Source: Adiantum capillus-veneris (Eukaryota; Streptophyta; Polypodiopsida; Polypodiales; Pteridaceae). From it: a DNA stretch of 64,000 bases. Where the stretch lies: assembly GCA_014529385.2 (NCBI GenBank), contig CM043942.1:54808647-54872646 (forward strand). Reading direction: 5' to 3'. Below the pieces are notes generated by a model, which was not told the origin of the DNA, made no database searches, and saw only the letters and a list, made by a program, of their open reading frames with translations. Both the position numbers and the translations under genes were made by a program. Of this stretch, positions 55,266 to 64,000 are shown in pieces (position 1 is the stretch's first letter; every line of letters begins with the position of its first letter).

Positions 55266-57230
55266 ATGCACTTATGCTCTGGGCGGGTGCTAGAACACGA
55301 GCATATTGAGGGTGCCTCTGTTCATACGGACACCCATTACCCATCCACGATAGGCTCTAGACCCTCAGCGGGGACACAAGGTAGCACCACCCAAGACCCT
55401 AAAATAGCCGCTAGTGATTCCTCCTCCGACTCAGAGATCATGGAAGCATACCCTACCCAAAACACTGAGAGAGAAGGCCATGCACCTCCCGAAGCTCCAC
55501 AGCCTAGTACTAGTATGTTTAGCCGTTTCATGGAAACATTAGGAAGAGCTACTCGCTCGGAACCTGATGCAAATGAAGCACACGAAGGGGGTGGGGAAGT
55601 GGACTCTCCTTTCACATCGCACGTGGACCCCACACCCCCAAAGAGTGTCCATGTGGATATCCTGCCAACTTCTTACCAAGAAGGCCCTGTTGAGCTACCT
55701 CCTTCAGAAGTTCCCTCTAGAGTACCGCTGCTGACAAGTAAAACCACGGGGAGCAACATTGCTTCTACCTCACAAGAAACCGTTAACACGTCGACTCTAG
55801 AAGGATTGTTCATTAATGATCATTGGACATACGACCTCCACACTGAGGTGTTGACGGATCTACACTCTGGCCACGCCTACCATGTAGGATGGATATAGAT
55901 TGTACAATCCACCTCTAGTGCCACGAGCATCGAAGATCAACAGAAAATGATCTGTAATGTTATCCATGGCATTATTCAATCAGAAAGGCAAAACCGAGGG
56001 GTAAATATACTCTCAACTGGCCCCATGAGATTTCTGGATACGAGCAAGGCTCAACAGCCTACTCTATCACAAATGGAGACTCCTCTAATGAGTCCCATGG
56101 ACCCATCTTACGTCATTTCACCTGGGGTCTCTATGCAATCTGAGCCTCCGAGCGACAACTTTAGCTTCCCTAACTTGGCTCAACCCTCTATTAAGGAAAA
56201 CACAGTGCTCACTTCAGGGATAAGCCTGACAGAGAATGTACCGATGACATCTACGGTTAGCGCAGTGCCACTACCTAGTGTCGTAGTACCTAATATGGGG
56301 CCTCGACCGTATGTGCCTCTAGCCCCTTATGCACACATGGCCCCCACACCTCCAATTGTACCACTTGTTTATGCTCCTCGAGTGCCGCTCCCTAGCCCTT
56401 ATCCGAGTGGACCTATGCCCGGTTATGTTCCATATCCTGCATCATCCACACATATGCCAAGACCGGTACCCGTCCCTCTCCCACATATGATTCCAAGAGT
56501 ACCTCCACCGGCCCTGCCTCCTCACATAGGTGACTTGGCAGCGTTTGCTCAAACCATAGGTCGATCTATCGCGGAAAATATGCATCATGCATCTGATAGA
56601 GAGCCTAGAAGTAAGGCAGTACAAATTGCCAAACTCACGCAAAAATTCAATGGGGACGAAGATGCTAGAAAACACATTGAAGTGTTTGAACAAGTATGTG
56701 ATTCCTTAGGGGAACGCAACGAACTACATAAGTGCAATGCCTTAAGCTTGACATTAAGTGGGAAGGCTGGAGATTGGTATAGAACCCTAAGGGTGGACGA
56801 GAAAACAATCTACCCTACCCTTCGAAGGTTGTTTCTAAAGGAGTACATACGAGAAGGTGTGCTTTGGGGTGTAGCATCTCAGCTACAGAAGGCCGAACGT
56901 AAGGAAGGAGAGTCAGTAAGGGACTTCATTAGTCGTCTAAAGCACTTAAACTCTCGCTGCCCTGTAAATGAGCGCTTCAACAATAACCAACTGCTTGATC
57001 GATTCATTCGAGGGTTGAGGAATGAAGGAATCTATAATGGACTAGTGATTAGAGGTATCACAACCTGGGAAGATGTCACTGCCAATGCAATCCAATTAGA
57101 GGACAACTTGATGATAGCAGGCATGACGGTGTCTACCGACACGAGATCCACTAGCTCACAAGCCATTGGGTATGAACCCATGACTGCAAGCCCATTGCCA
57201 ATGAGCCAAATGTATTTGAGACATTCTTGA
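55266..57230 (+). pseudogene. Element I gag
   Basis: One frame, 655 codons, with a single TAG at 55896-55898. The N-terminal ~210 residues are acidic and Ser/Thr/Pro-rich. A long Pro-rich stretch follows (56270-56520). The gag domain (about 56600-57170) reads KLTQKFNGDEDARKHIEVFE, ALSLTLSGKAGDWYRTLRVD, LRRLFLKEYIREGVLWGVAS, QKAERKEGESVRDFISRLKH and LLDRFIRGLRNEGIYNGLVI. The frame ends when a shift near 57205 moves the protein into the next frame (NVFETFLTDLTKAIQE). Structural protein of the particle. Confidence 0.85.
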
Positions 57231-58033
57231 CAGACCTCACCAAGGCAATCCAAGAGTCTCTTAAGGATAATCGACCCCCTCAAAATAGTCACATGTATCC
57301 AAGAAGGGAGAAACAATGGTGTTCCATTTGCTTGGGTCCACATAGCACTAGTGAGTGCCCTATGTTTAGAGTAAAATTTAATGGAACTTGCAACGCATGT
57401 GGTAGGTATGGTCACCAAGCTAAGGATTGTTTAATGATCAAATGTATGATGGAAAATAGACCACCTGTAGCCTGGACGGATGCGCCTCGAGCTCCTGTAT
57501 TGATGCCTGCTCCACCTGTTGAGCAACTACCGCAACACATGGTCCCTAGATCTCAAAATGTTGTACAAGCTACACCGCTACCACCTCCTATGCTAGGACC
57601 GCAGCCCCCGCATCCAAGAGTCGCCCCTATGAACCAAGTGGGTTGCGAGCCATCTAATGCTTATGCAGATGGCTGTGAGGAGGAAATAGACACTAGTATT
57701 GCCTACGGACTTGATACATTGGAAGAGTGTCCTATATACTACATGGAAGATTGTTGGGGACAAGTCAAGCCGGTTTATCAAGCTGCTGCTCTCGCATCCA
57801 GAGGTCAAAATATAAACACCCAGGCTAGGAGGCCACCTCTTCAATGCTACGAGTGTGGTGGACCACATCGGGCAACGGAGTGCCCTATTAGGCTGCAAAA
57901 GAATGCTGCACAGATGCAATTGAATCAAGGGAGCACGTCTGCAATGCCAATACTCACATGTAATCGTTGTGGCATAGATCACTTGATTGCCCAATGCCCC
58001 TATAACCCAAATGCGCCTAAAATCACACACTAA
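57203..58033 (+). CDS. Element I gag continuation with four zinc knuckles
   Basis: Open frame with two pairs of CCHC knuckles: CSICLGPHSTSEC and CNACGRYGHQAKDC (57321-57430), then CYECGGPHRATEC and CNRCGIDHLIAQC (57846-58000). They are separated by ~140 residues rich in Pro with an acidic CEEEIDTSIAYGLDTLEECP. Spacing is C-x2-C-x4-H-x4-C in all four. RNA binding is expected. No ATG start; it is most simply the shifted continuation of gag. Confidence 0.85.
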   Translation, partial: EPNVFETFLTDLTKAIQESLKDNRPPQNSHMYPRREKQWCSICLGPHSTSECPMFRVKFNGTCNACGRYGHQAKDCLMIKCMMENRPPVAWTDAPRAPVLMPAPPVEQLPQHMVPRSQNVVQATPLPPPMLGPQPPHPRVAPMNQVGCEPSNAYADGCEEEIDTSIAYGLDTLEECPIYYMEDCWGQVKPVYQAAALASRGQNINTQARRPPLQCYECGGPHRATECPIRLQKNAAQMQLNQGSTSAMPILTCNRCGIDHLIAQCPYNPNAPKITH

Positions 58034-58035
58034 AT

Positions 58036-58827
58036 TTGGTCAAAATTGCTAGTGTGACATCGCCAATACCACCCGTCGCACCCGCTTATGCGATTACACG
58101 GTCCATGCTTCAAGGGCCAGGCCATATCCTCGAAGAGAGAGATACCGCGTCAGTTATCCAAGCAAAGAAAAAGAAGACACGAAGGAAGAGGTCGCAGAAT
58201 ACGGGAAATTCAAAGCCAAGTTCCAAAACAAACATAGGAACAGGAGATGACCCCGTGTATATGAATGACCTCGAGGATGATTCAGATTCAATCGAGACAA
58301 TGGAGACTAGAACCAATACCACAAAGGGAAGGACCGACAAAGAAAACCGTAACATGGAACCAAATGAAAACCGAATAAGAGAAAACCATAAAGAGCCTCT
58401 GAAAACACCACAAGTGTTTCCAAATCCAATCCAAGACCCCCAAGATAAACCGCAAGGGCAAAAAGGGAAGAATCGTAACAAGAAGATTGGGACGTACCCA
58501 AACCCAGTAGACGAGATTGAGCAGGTGAAACATCTAAGAGGTTTAGTGGAGGAGACTCAAAGGAAACTAGAACCAGAACCCATGCATGTCAAAATTCATG
58601 ACACAGTGTTTCCCACGCAAGTTCATCCACCCCACATGAACCATAGACCGTTAGCCATATCTAGTATCATCCAAGAAGGGAGTGAGGACGGGACATCAGA
58701 AAGTGAGCATACACCCTTCTTGTTGGAAAGGATGTTTAACGAAGGAATACCTGATCCCATTGAGGAATATGAGATTCCATCCTCACAGTTCCTAGTCAAG
58801 GACCTACACCTTGCAAAATGCCAATGA
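58036..58827 (+). CDS. Element I basic/charged linker ORF
   Basis: 263 codons without ATG start. Highly basic KKKKTRRKRSQNTGN, then acidic and Asn/Glu/Lys-rich; the C-terminal part has LRGLVEETQRKLEPEPMHVK. No domain recognised. It ends in a 10-bp overlap with the protease-like ORF (ATG at 58818, stop at 58827). Confidence 0.6.
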   Translation: MVKIASVTSPIPPVAPAYAITRSMLQGPGHILEERDTASVIQAKKKKTRRKRSQNTGNSKPSSKTNIGTGDDPVYMNDLEDDSDSIETMETRTNTTKGRTDKENRNMEPNENRIRENHKEPLKTPQVFPNPIQDPQDKPQGQKGKNRNKKIGTYPNPVDEIEQVKHLRGLVEETQRKLEPEPMHVKIHDTVFPTQVHPPHMNHRPLAISSIIQEGSEDGTSESEHTPFLLERMFNEGIPDPIEEYEIPSSQFLVKDLHLAKCQ

Positions 58828-59816
58828 ATGTTGCCAAACTAGTGGACTTCATGTCTTCTGAGGTCCGAACCACGATCATAGCAAAGCTGTATGGAGATCC
58901 TGAGTTATTCCTTGCACTTCGAGCATTCCTTAACGGAGAGCTACGAACGGGATTACCGCAGTTTGCGCAACCAAATAGGCCTGACTCGATTATGATTGAT
59001 GAGGAAAATCATGTGCAATCACTTGACTTAGATGGACACGAGTCTGTGATCGAGGTACCCATTAACGAATTAGGGCAGTATTTTGAAGGCGACGAGTCTA
59101 ATGTGACCCTACCCATCACTACCAAGGGATTAACTATAAAGGGAATTCTTGATGGTGGTGCAGGAGTTAGCATCGTTACAAAAGATTGTTGGGAATCCAT
59201 GGGAAAACCCCGCCTCAGTGTTACTAACATTGTGGTAAAGATGGCAAATGGTACCATAGCCAAACCTATGGGGATGCTCAAGGATCTTAAGATCAAAGTT
59301 CTAGGACACAAGGTACGACATACGTTCATTGTAATGGATTTCTCTAAACACCTTATGTCATATGAAATGATTTTAGGACGACCATTCATGAGGGAAGCAC
59401 AAATGGTTCATGATTGGTCTAAAAATCATGTCTATTTGCAATTCCAAGACTCTGTCCTTAGAGTGGATTTGGTGACTGGTAAGGTACACCCCTTAGGGAG
59501 TAAAACCATTATTGATCATCGCTCTGACACCACAGTTCACTCGGCCCCACTACAATATTGTTACACTTGTAAGAAGGATACAGACATTGGCCAAGATTCT
59601 CCTTATATGGATATCCTACCTGGGATGACTGAGTCGGACAATGTGGATTGGGTCCACCTAGCAGCAACCATAGACACTTGGGGAAATAGGGGGACGACTT
59701 GGGTAACACCTGAGGGGGATGAAATGCCTATACCCTTAAATATGCTACAAGCAATGCATATCGCTTCCGACAAGACTCATCTTTGTAACGAAGAAAACAT
59801 ACAAGTGGGTCCCTAA
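58818..59816 (+). CDS. Element I retropepsin-like protein
   Basis: ATG at 58818, 332 codons. LTIKGILDGGAGVSIVTKDC is in the active-site position (LDGG in place of D-S/T-G), then VVKMANGTIAKPMG and KVRHTFIVMDF, and YEMILGRPFMREAQMVHDW closes the fold. The N-terminal ~110 residues and C-terminal ~120 residues (with CYTCKKDTD) are not recognised. The same LDG-type site is present in gypsy A. I recall LDGG/LDGS variants in some plant gypsy proteases, so activity is uncertain. Confidence 0.75.
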   Translation: MPMNVAKLVDFMSSEVRTTIIAKLYGDPELFLALRAFLNGELRTGLPQFAQPNRPDSIMIDEENHVQSLDLDGHESVIEVPINELGQYFEGDESNVTLPITTKGLTIKGILDGGAGVSIVTKDCWESMGKPRLSVTNIVVKMANGTIAKPMGMLKDLKIKVLGHKVRHTFIVMDFSKHLMSYEMILGRPFMREAQMVHDWSKNHVYLQFQDSVLRVDLVTGKVHPLGSKTIIDHRSDTTVHSAPLQYCYTCKKDTDIGQDSPYMDILPGMTESDNVDWVHLAATIDTWGNRGTTWVTPEGDEMPIPLNMLQAMHIASDKTHLCNEENIQVGP

Positions 59817-60366
59817 ATCTTCTTTAGTGACCATAGCTAGTGCTAAAAAACAGAAGCCTTGTAAGAAACGTACCACTCGCTCCAAGAAAAGTAAGAAAAT
59901 GTTGCGATGGATCCCTAAACTACTATTGGAAGCCCAAGGCTACTATCAAGGAAATGATCAAATCTGGGTGCCAAAACGTAGATTGTGCTCTTACCTATCA
60001 CTTGACCCAAGTGAGCCCAATCCCGTAGCTCCAAAACGAATCAATGATCGTGGAAAGGGAAAGATCACAGAATGCTACACACCCGCTCCCGAGCTAGTTT
60101 GGGTACCAAAGAAAGAACGATTTGTTCCACCTAGCTCAGGAAGGGTGGAGTCCCATGAAGCTTCTAGCTCCTCATGTAATACATCCATAGAGGTAAAAGC
60201 TTCTACACAGCCTCCATCTATAGTAGTGGACCTCCATGAAGCTACAAAAGAATCCACACCTCCCAGTGTTCAAGAATCACCTGATGAACCACTTCAAGTT
60301 CGATCCTGGGAGAGTACCTTACCACCCTTGCAACTTGACGAGGCCCCTAGGGTAATAGAAAACTAA
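59797..60366 (+). CDS. Element I WVPK-repeat ORF
   Basis: Basic then Pro/Ser-rich ORF with four W-V/I-P-K motifs (59806, 59908, 59965, 60100), each within basic or hydrophobic context (YKWVPKSS, LRWIPKLL, IWVPKRR, VWVPKKER). No known domain. The TAA stop overlaps an ATG (TAATG at 60364-60368). Confidence 0.6.
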   Translation, partial: TYKWVPKSSLVTIASAKKQKPCKKRTTRSKKSKKMLRWIPKLLLEAQGYYQGNDQIWVPKRRLCSYLSLDPSEPNPVAPKRINDRGKGKITECYTPAPELVWVPKKERFVPPSSGRVESHEASSSSCNTSIEVKASTQPPSIVVDLHEATKESTPPSVQESPDEPLQVRSWESTLPPLQLDEAPRVIEN

Positions 60367-60581
60367 TGGCAAAAATCCTCACCTATTACCAACTGGAACA
60401 ATTGGTTTCAAAGGGTGACAAGCTCATTTCAAATGGTATGATCTACCCAAGGAAGGGGGGAGTGTTTGTGGACATCCATCATTCACTTGCTTCCCTCTCA
60501 ACCTTTTTCCCTGACCTCTCAATCACCAATCTTAGGGAATGTACATATAAAGCTTTATACTCACAAAAAACAAAAAAATAA
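60366..60581 (+). CDS. Small ORF at the TAATG junction of element I
   Basis: 71 codons from a true ATG: MAKILTYYQLEQLVSKGDKL ... ending in KTKK. No family recognised; may be the truncated C-terminus of the preceding protein or chance. Confidence 0.35.
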   Translation: MAKILTYYQLEQLVSKGDKLISNGMIYPRKGGVFVDIHHSLASLSTFFPDLSITNLRECTYKALYSQKTKK

Positions 60582-62050
60582 AGAGCAAGAGCAATTAGCA
60601 AACGAGTATGCACATTAAAAGTCAAAACATTGACCCAGACCTACACATTTACATCCGGTACAGTGAAACAGAAACCTATGCCATAAAACACCTTTGATCC
60701 TCATCACTTGAGTGATGGAGGGTAGGTAAGATTAGTACGATAGGAGTGTTTCTGTTTTAGAGTTGAGAGATTAGCGAAGTTCTCTTTTCCCACTAATGTG
60801 CCTCCTGGAGGTATTCCTTTTGTTTCCTAGTGTGTACAGGAGCATGTTGCTATTGGTAGGATTTGGACCTTCATGGAACCTTTCTCTCGTTCACACTTCA
60901 AATCAAGCGCGACCATCAACACAAACAGGTGTTTTATGTCCATTAGCATTGCCCTTATCTTTTTGCATCCATGTTTGTCTGCTTTGATTGTGATCGGTAG
61001 CATAATATTCAGCGCATTGGCTTAGTATCAAACATTTAATTCAATGTAATGTTTTGTCATAATCAGTTGTCTAGGTTTAAAAATCAAGCAGTCCGACTAA
61101 GCTAGTTTGACCAAGCTAGGTATTAGAAATCTTCTCTTAATACCATGGGGAATGCCTTCCTAATAAGCAATGGTTACTTAGGTTCTTAATCCGATTTAGG
61201 CAGCATTGTATGAAATGTTACTAGTGGGCTTAACCCTATTGACCTTTAGCTTAAGTATTATAAAGGGAGTTTACTAATGTGATGAGCCTGGGGAGGGTAA
61301 CAGTGTTATATGACCCCCCAAAGTTACAAAATTAAAATGCTGAAAATGAACAAACAAAAAATCAAAGTGCCACAATGTAAAATTTTAAGTTGGAGGAGAA
61401 ATCCCTGCTTAAATTGGTACTTCACTCACATGTATCGCCTATGGTACTAGAGCCCTAGAGGTTCCCAGTGTGGGCGCTTTTCCTTGAAAAGCAAAAAACC
61501 CAAGGCATACAAAATAAGCACACACATCAAATTGAATCACTGTGAAAAGACTTTGGGGGGTCAAAGAAAAAGTAATCAGTCAGGCGATGATTTCATGAGA
61601 AATTCCTTTTATCGTAGCTTAACTACAAAGTCTTCTAGGTATAGCCTCTAGTCAGCCCTCGAACATGAATACTTGGCTCTCGCGATTAAACAACTTAATT
61701 GACCACTTAAAATTAAGAAGCTTACCCATGGTATTAATATTCGATCTCTAGTGCCTTTCGACCGTCAAATTAGCGACCCCAGACTTGTTTAATTTTTTAC
61801 CTTTACATCTATTTATGCATTTGATTACATTGCAATTTAATGTTCATCGTTGACAAATTGTTTAAAATTCTTTTACCAATCAATTCGTCTCCCTAAAACT
61901 GCATATGCTTTTTAAGAGAATGCAATTACTGTGCCAATGTTGTTTGATTTTGCAGTGACTGAAGAAGGCTAAGGACATTCATCTCAAATGCTCTTCCACC
62001 TCGACGAACGAGCTTCAACTCAATAGCTTCCGAGGACGGAATCTACATCA
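60582..62050. other. Long 3' non-coding region of element I
   Basis: About 1.5 kb where pol should be in an autonomous element. No RT, RNase H or integrase fragment on either strand. CCGATTTAGGCAGCA at 61191-61205 is identical to part of the chromovirus F 3' UTR minisatellite unit. Confidence 0.7.
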
Positions 62051-62061
62051 GGAAGGGGGGC
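62051..62061 (+). promoter_or_regulatory. Element I polypurine tract
   Basis: AGGAAGGGGGG directly before the 3' LTR. Confidence 0.92.
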
Positions 62062-62062
62062 A

Positions 62063-62364
62063 TGTTAACCCTCACGGCTCACGGACACCCCATCACCTAC
62101 GACGGACGTGTATTATGTATTTGGTAGAGTCAGGTACTGGGCTTGTCGGACCAATAGGAAAAGGGTAAGAGTGATCGCCGATGAGAGGCGCACTCTAACT
62201 GGGACATTCAAGGGATTAGTTGGCTAAGCATGGGCGCCCAAGTGTGAATGGGGTGAGCTCATATAAAAGCCAACTAAACCTAATTTTTACTCATTCTCTC
62301 ATTTGTGCAATAGAAGAGTGCTCTTGCTCCATCTCCATCTCCATCTTCTTCTTCTTCACCTCCT

Positions 62365-62397
<33 letters not shown>

Positions 62398-62648
62398 GGA
62401 GAGTGTGTGTGCGATCGAGCATTACGAAGGCACGACGGCGGCGAAGCGGTTGAGCGCGGCACGACTGCAGCTTCTTCTTCATCACGGCGAGGAATCCACC
62501 ACGAAGGCGAGCGTAGAGCGGTGAGTGACACACCCTTTGCTCTCTTGAGCTTGCTAGTTTAGGCTTGTTGTGTGCTTGGAGCCATTTGTGGCTCACACAC
62601 GGTGTATTGGCAAGTCCCTTGCTTTGACAGTGCGGCAAGGAGCGCACA
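62063..62648 (+). repeat. Element I 3' LTR
   Basis: 586 bp, same ends and TATA box (near 62259-62268) as the 5' LTR; shorter TG/AG run. Followed by GACGC. Confidence 0.94.
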
Positions 62649-63624
62649 GACGCTGCTCCTCCTCTCTCGCTACAGCTCGTCGAGCCAGATACTCCTGTAG
62701 AAAAAAGTGGCTAAGCTGAGCTAGGCCTAAGGCCACTCTATCTGCAGGAAGAGCCTGGCTATCCATGCCCTCTGTCCAGAGAGCCGCTACCCTCTCTCTG
62801 AGTGCTGAGTCCAACAAGACCTGCTCTGGGATGCGAAGCATCGTGCTCCCACTCCTCTGCCTGTCTACCACTGTGAGGATCACTGGTGCATGGTCCGAGA
62901 AGGATGTCCCTGCCAGGATGCCCACTGAGCCCCCCAAGTCACTGAAGTGGTCACTAGTGTAGAAGCGATCTATACGCGATAGATTTACTCCTCCCACTCT
63001 GCGGTCCGATCTAGAGAAGGCAAGACTCTCTGGAGGCCTCACAAAGCCAGAATGCTGCCATGTATCCGAGACCCTCAAAGTCATACACAACCTCTCCCAA
63101 GCTGCTAACTCGACTCCATGCACAGTAGCATGGCTGCCTCCAATCCTGTCAGAAGGGTCCTCCAACATGTTGAAGTCCCCTCCTACACACCAATGGTCAA
63201 CCTGTGGCAAAGACTCGACAATCTATGACCAAAACTCTGCATGAGCACCCGCCACATTGGGCGTATAGATGTTCAGGAAGCCCACAAGGCCACCCTGAAG
63301 CTGCATAGTAATCCACTGAGCCTTGCCTGGCACAATAATCCCTCTGCCCACAATGGCCTACTGCAGTGAGTCCGCAATAGTCATACATACCCCACCCTGG
63401 ATGCCTCCAGGTCCAAAAGCAGCTGACCAAAAGGTATCATACCATCCACGCAAAATCTGACCACATCGCCGAATGCGGCTCTCAGACAAATGGTGCTCCT
63501 GAAGCATAAGGAGATCAATCTCTCCTCCCACAAGGCAACGCTGAAGCTCCTGATGCAATCGGCCCTGTTGTCGCTGAAAGTGGGGCCCACCTAGTCCCTG
63601 CACGTTCCACGAGACAATCCTCAT
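62649..63624 (-). pseudogene. LINE H ORF2, endonuclease part
   Basis: ATG at 63622-63624 opens MRIVSWNVQGLGG, the start of an AP-type (EEP) endonuclease. Further blocks in the same frame: LLMLQEHHLSESRI (catalytic Glu), FGPGGIQGGVCM, LNIYTPNVAG, CVGGDFNMLED, NLSRIDRFYTSD and GTSFSDHAPV (the final Asp-His pair). Two in-frame TAGs (63358-63360 and about 63229-63231) break it. The endonuclease nicks target DNA to prime reverse transcription. The sequence stops at the element I insertion and continues at 53812. Confidence 0.9.
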
Positions 63625-63998
63625 GGGGAGCGATAGAGAACAGATGCTGCCGCAGTAGCAAGATGGGCTATCTTCGAGGCTGGCTTGGATGGGGGGTAAT
63701 CCGCATCCGAGCGTCCTCTAGATAGGCGAGACTGCAGTGAGTGCCTGGCCCAAGCCCAAGCAGATCGAGTCGTGCGTAAAGCAACCTCCTTTGTCCAGGA
63801 GTCCTCATGAATGTATACATAGCAAGGCAAACACTGCATATCAGCAAAAAAGTACACCACAATGTGCCTACATCCTGCTGAGTCTGGGGGTGTCACCGCA
63901 AACTTGGCCAGAGGCCACAAAGTCTGCAGCAAATCTGTAACTCCAAGTTCTCCCATGTGGTGAGAGAACTCGAGAACCTGTGTATGCAACCATCCCAC
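63621..63998 (-). CDS. LINE H ORF1, C-terminal part
   Basis: Open from the window edge to TGA at 63621-63623, 125 codons seen. CRHIVVYFFADMQCLPCYVY and WTKEVALRTTRSAWAWARHS are followed by a basic Ser/Arg/Pro stretch. Position upstream of the endonuclease fits ORF1, an RNA-binding protein; no motif is decisive. Its stop overlaps the ORF2 start in the tetranucleotide ATGA. Confidence 0.6.
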   Translation of the reverse strand: MGWLHTQVLEFSHHMGELGVTDLLQTLWPLAKFAVTPPDSAGCRHIVVYFFADMQCLPCYVYIHEDSWTKEVALRTTRSAWAWARHSLQSRLSRGRSDADYPPSKPASKIAHLATAAASVLYRSP

Positions 63999-64000
63999 CA

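Larger units (their letters stand above)
53813..62648 (+). mobile_element. Gypsy-type element I without RT, RNase H or integrase
   Basis: 8,836-bp plus-strand element with 590/586-bp LTRs, tRNA-Asp PBS, polypurine tract and a perfect GACGC target duplication (53808-53812, 62649-62653) inside LINE H. LTRs differ at about six positions plus repeat length. Coding content is gag, zinc knuckles, protease-like domain and a WVPK-repeat ORF only. This matches the idea of non-autonomous gag-bearing LTR elements that use polymerase supplied by others. Confidence 0.93.
51088..63998 (-). mobile_element. LINE H, split by gypsy element I
   Basis: Non-LTR retrotransposon on the minus strand: end of ORF1 (63621-63998), endonuclease (62649-63624), then the sequence continues exactly across element I at GAGACGC|TGCTCC to RT (51088-53812). 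The 5' part lies beyond 64000; the 3' UTR and tail are not visible because LTR element E abuts at 51081. Codon 3 positions are more GC-rich than in the LTR elements. Confidence 0.9.

Overview
This window is nuclear DNA of a land plant and consists almost entirely of nested retrotransposons. I see no host single-copy gene, rRNA gene, tRNA gene or CRISPR array. The evidence for a plant is the set of families together: Ty1/copia and Ty3/gypsy elements primed by initiator tRNA-Met (TGGTATCAGAGC) or tRNA-Asp (TGGCGCCG...), a chromodomain integrase, a plant-type LINE, and long TC/CA microsatellites. Some protein styles (for example the LDGG protease motif and this LINE type) remind me of non-seed plants or gymnosperms, but that is a weak impression from memory.

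Layout. (1) 1-15655: a decayed Ty3/gypsy element A on the minus strand. Its 5' LTR is at 15170-15655 and its 3' end lies beyond base 1. Part of its pol is tandemly duplicated (1-2267). Two copia elements sit inside it: copia B (2338-7513, TSD CTTTT, LTRs differing at one base, gag-pol broken by one 4-bp duplication) and copia C (9204-14241, older). (2) 15656-17756: microsatellites, a fold-back repeat block and a doubtful coding remnant. (3) 17757-22885: copia D, same family as C, full of one-base deletions. (4) 22886-24025: short tandem repeats and an inverted-repeat (MITE-like) element with tRNA-like promoter boxes. (5) 24026-51081: a three-level nest. An old minus-strand LTR element E is interrupted by plus-strand chromovirus F (24466-49579, TSD AAGAA 25 kb apart). 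F is interrupted in its reverse transcriptase by a large minus-strand gypsy element G (27092-45396). (6) 51088-63998: a minus-strand LINE H, split by plus-strand gypsy element I (53813-62648, TSD GACGC).

Element G is the most unusual object. On the minus strand it reads 5' LTR, tRNA-Asp primer site, leader with a palindrome array, gag (with an unrecognised N-terminal part and two zinc knuckles), a long linker with no visible protease, RT-RNase H, integrase with two tandem H2C2 zinc-binding modules, a retropepsin-like domain after the integrase, an internal copy of the polypurine tract, a spacer, a second palindrome array, a coiled-coil ORF of about 960 codons, polypurine tract and 3' LTR. The 18-bp perfect palindrome AGTCTATCGCGATAGACT recurs about every 290-300 bp upstream of both coding blocks.

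Element I is young (LTRs about 1% different) and has LTRs, primer site, polypurine tract, gag with four zinc knuckles, a protease-like domain and a WVPK-repeat ORF, but no RT, RNase H or integrase. It is therefore probably a non-autonomous element moved by a partner. The relative order of insertion follows from the nesting: A before B and C; E before F before G; H before I.
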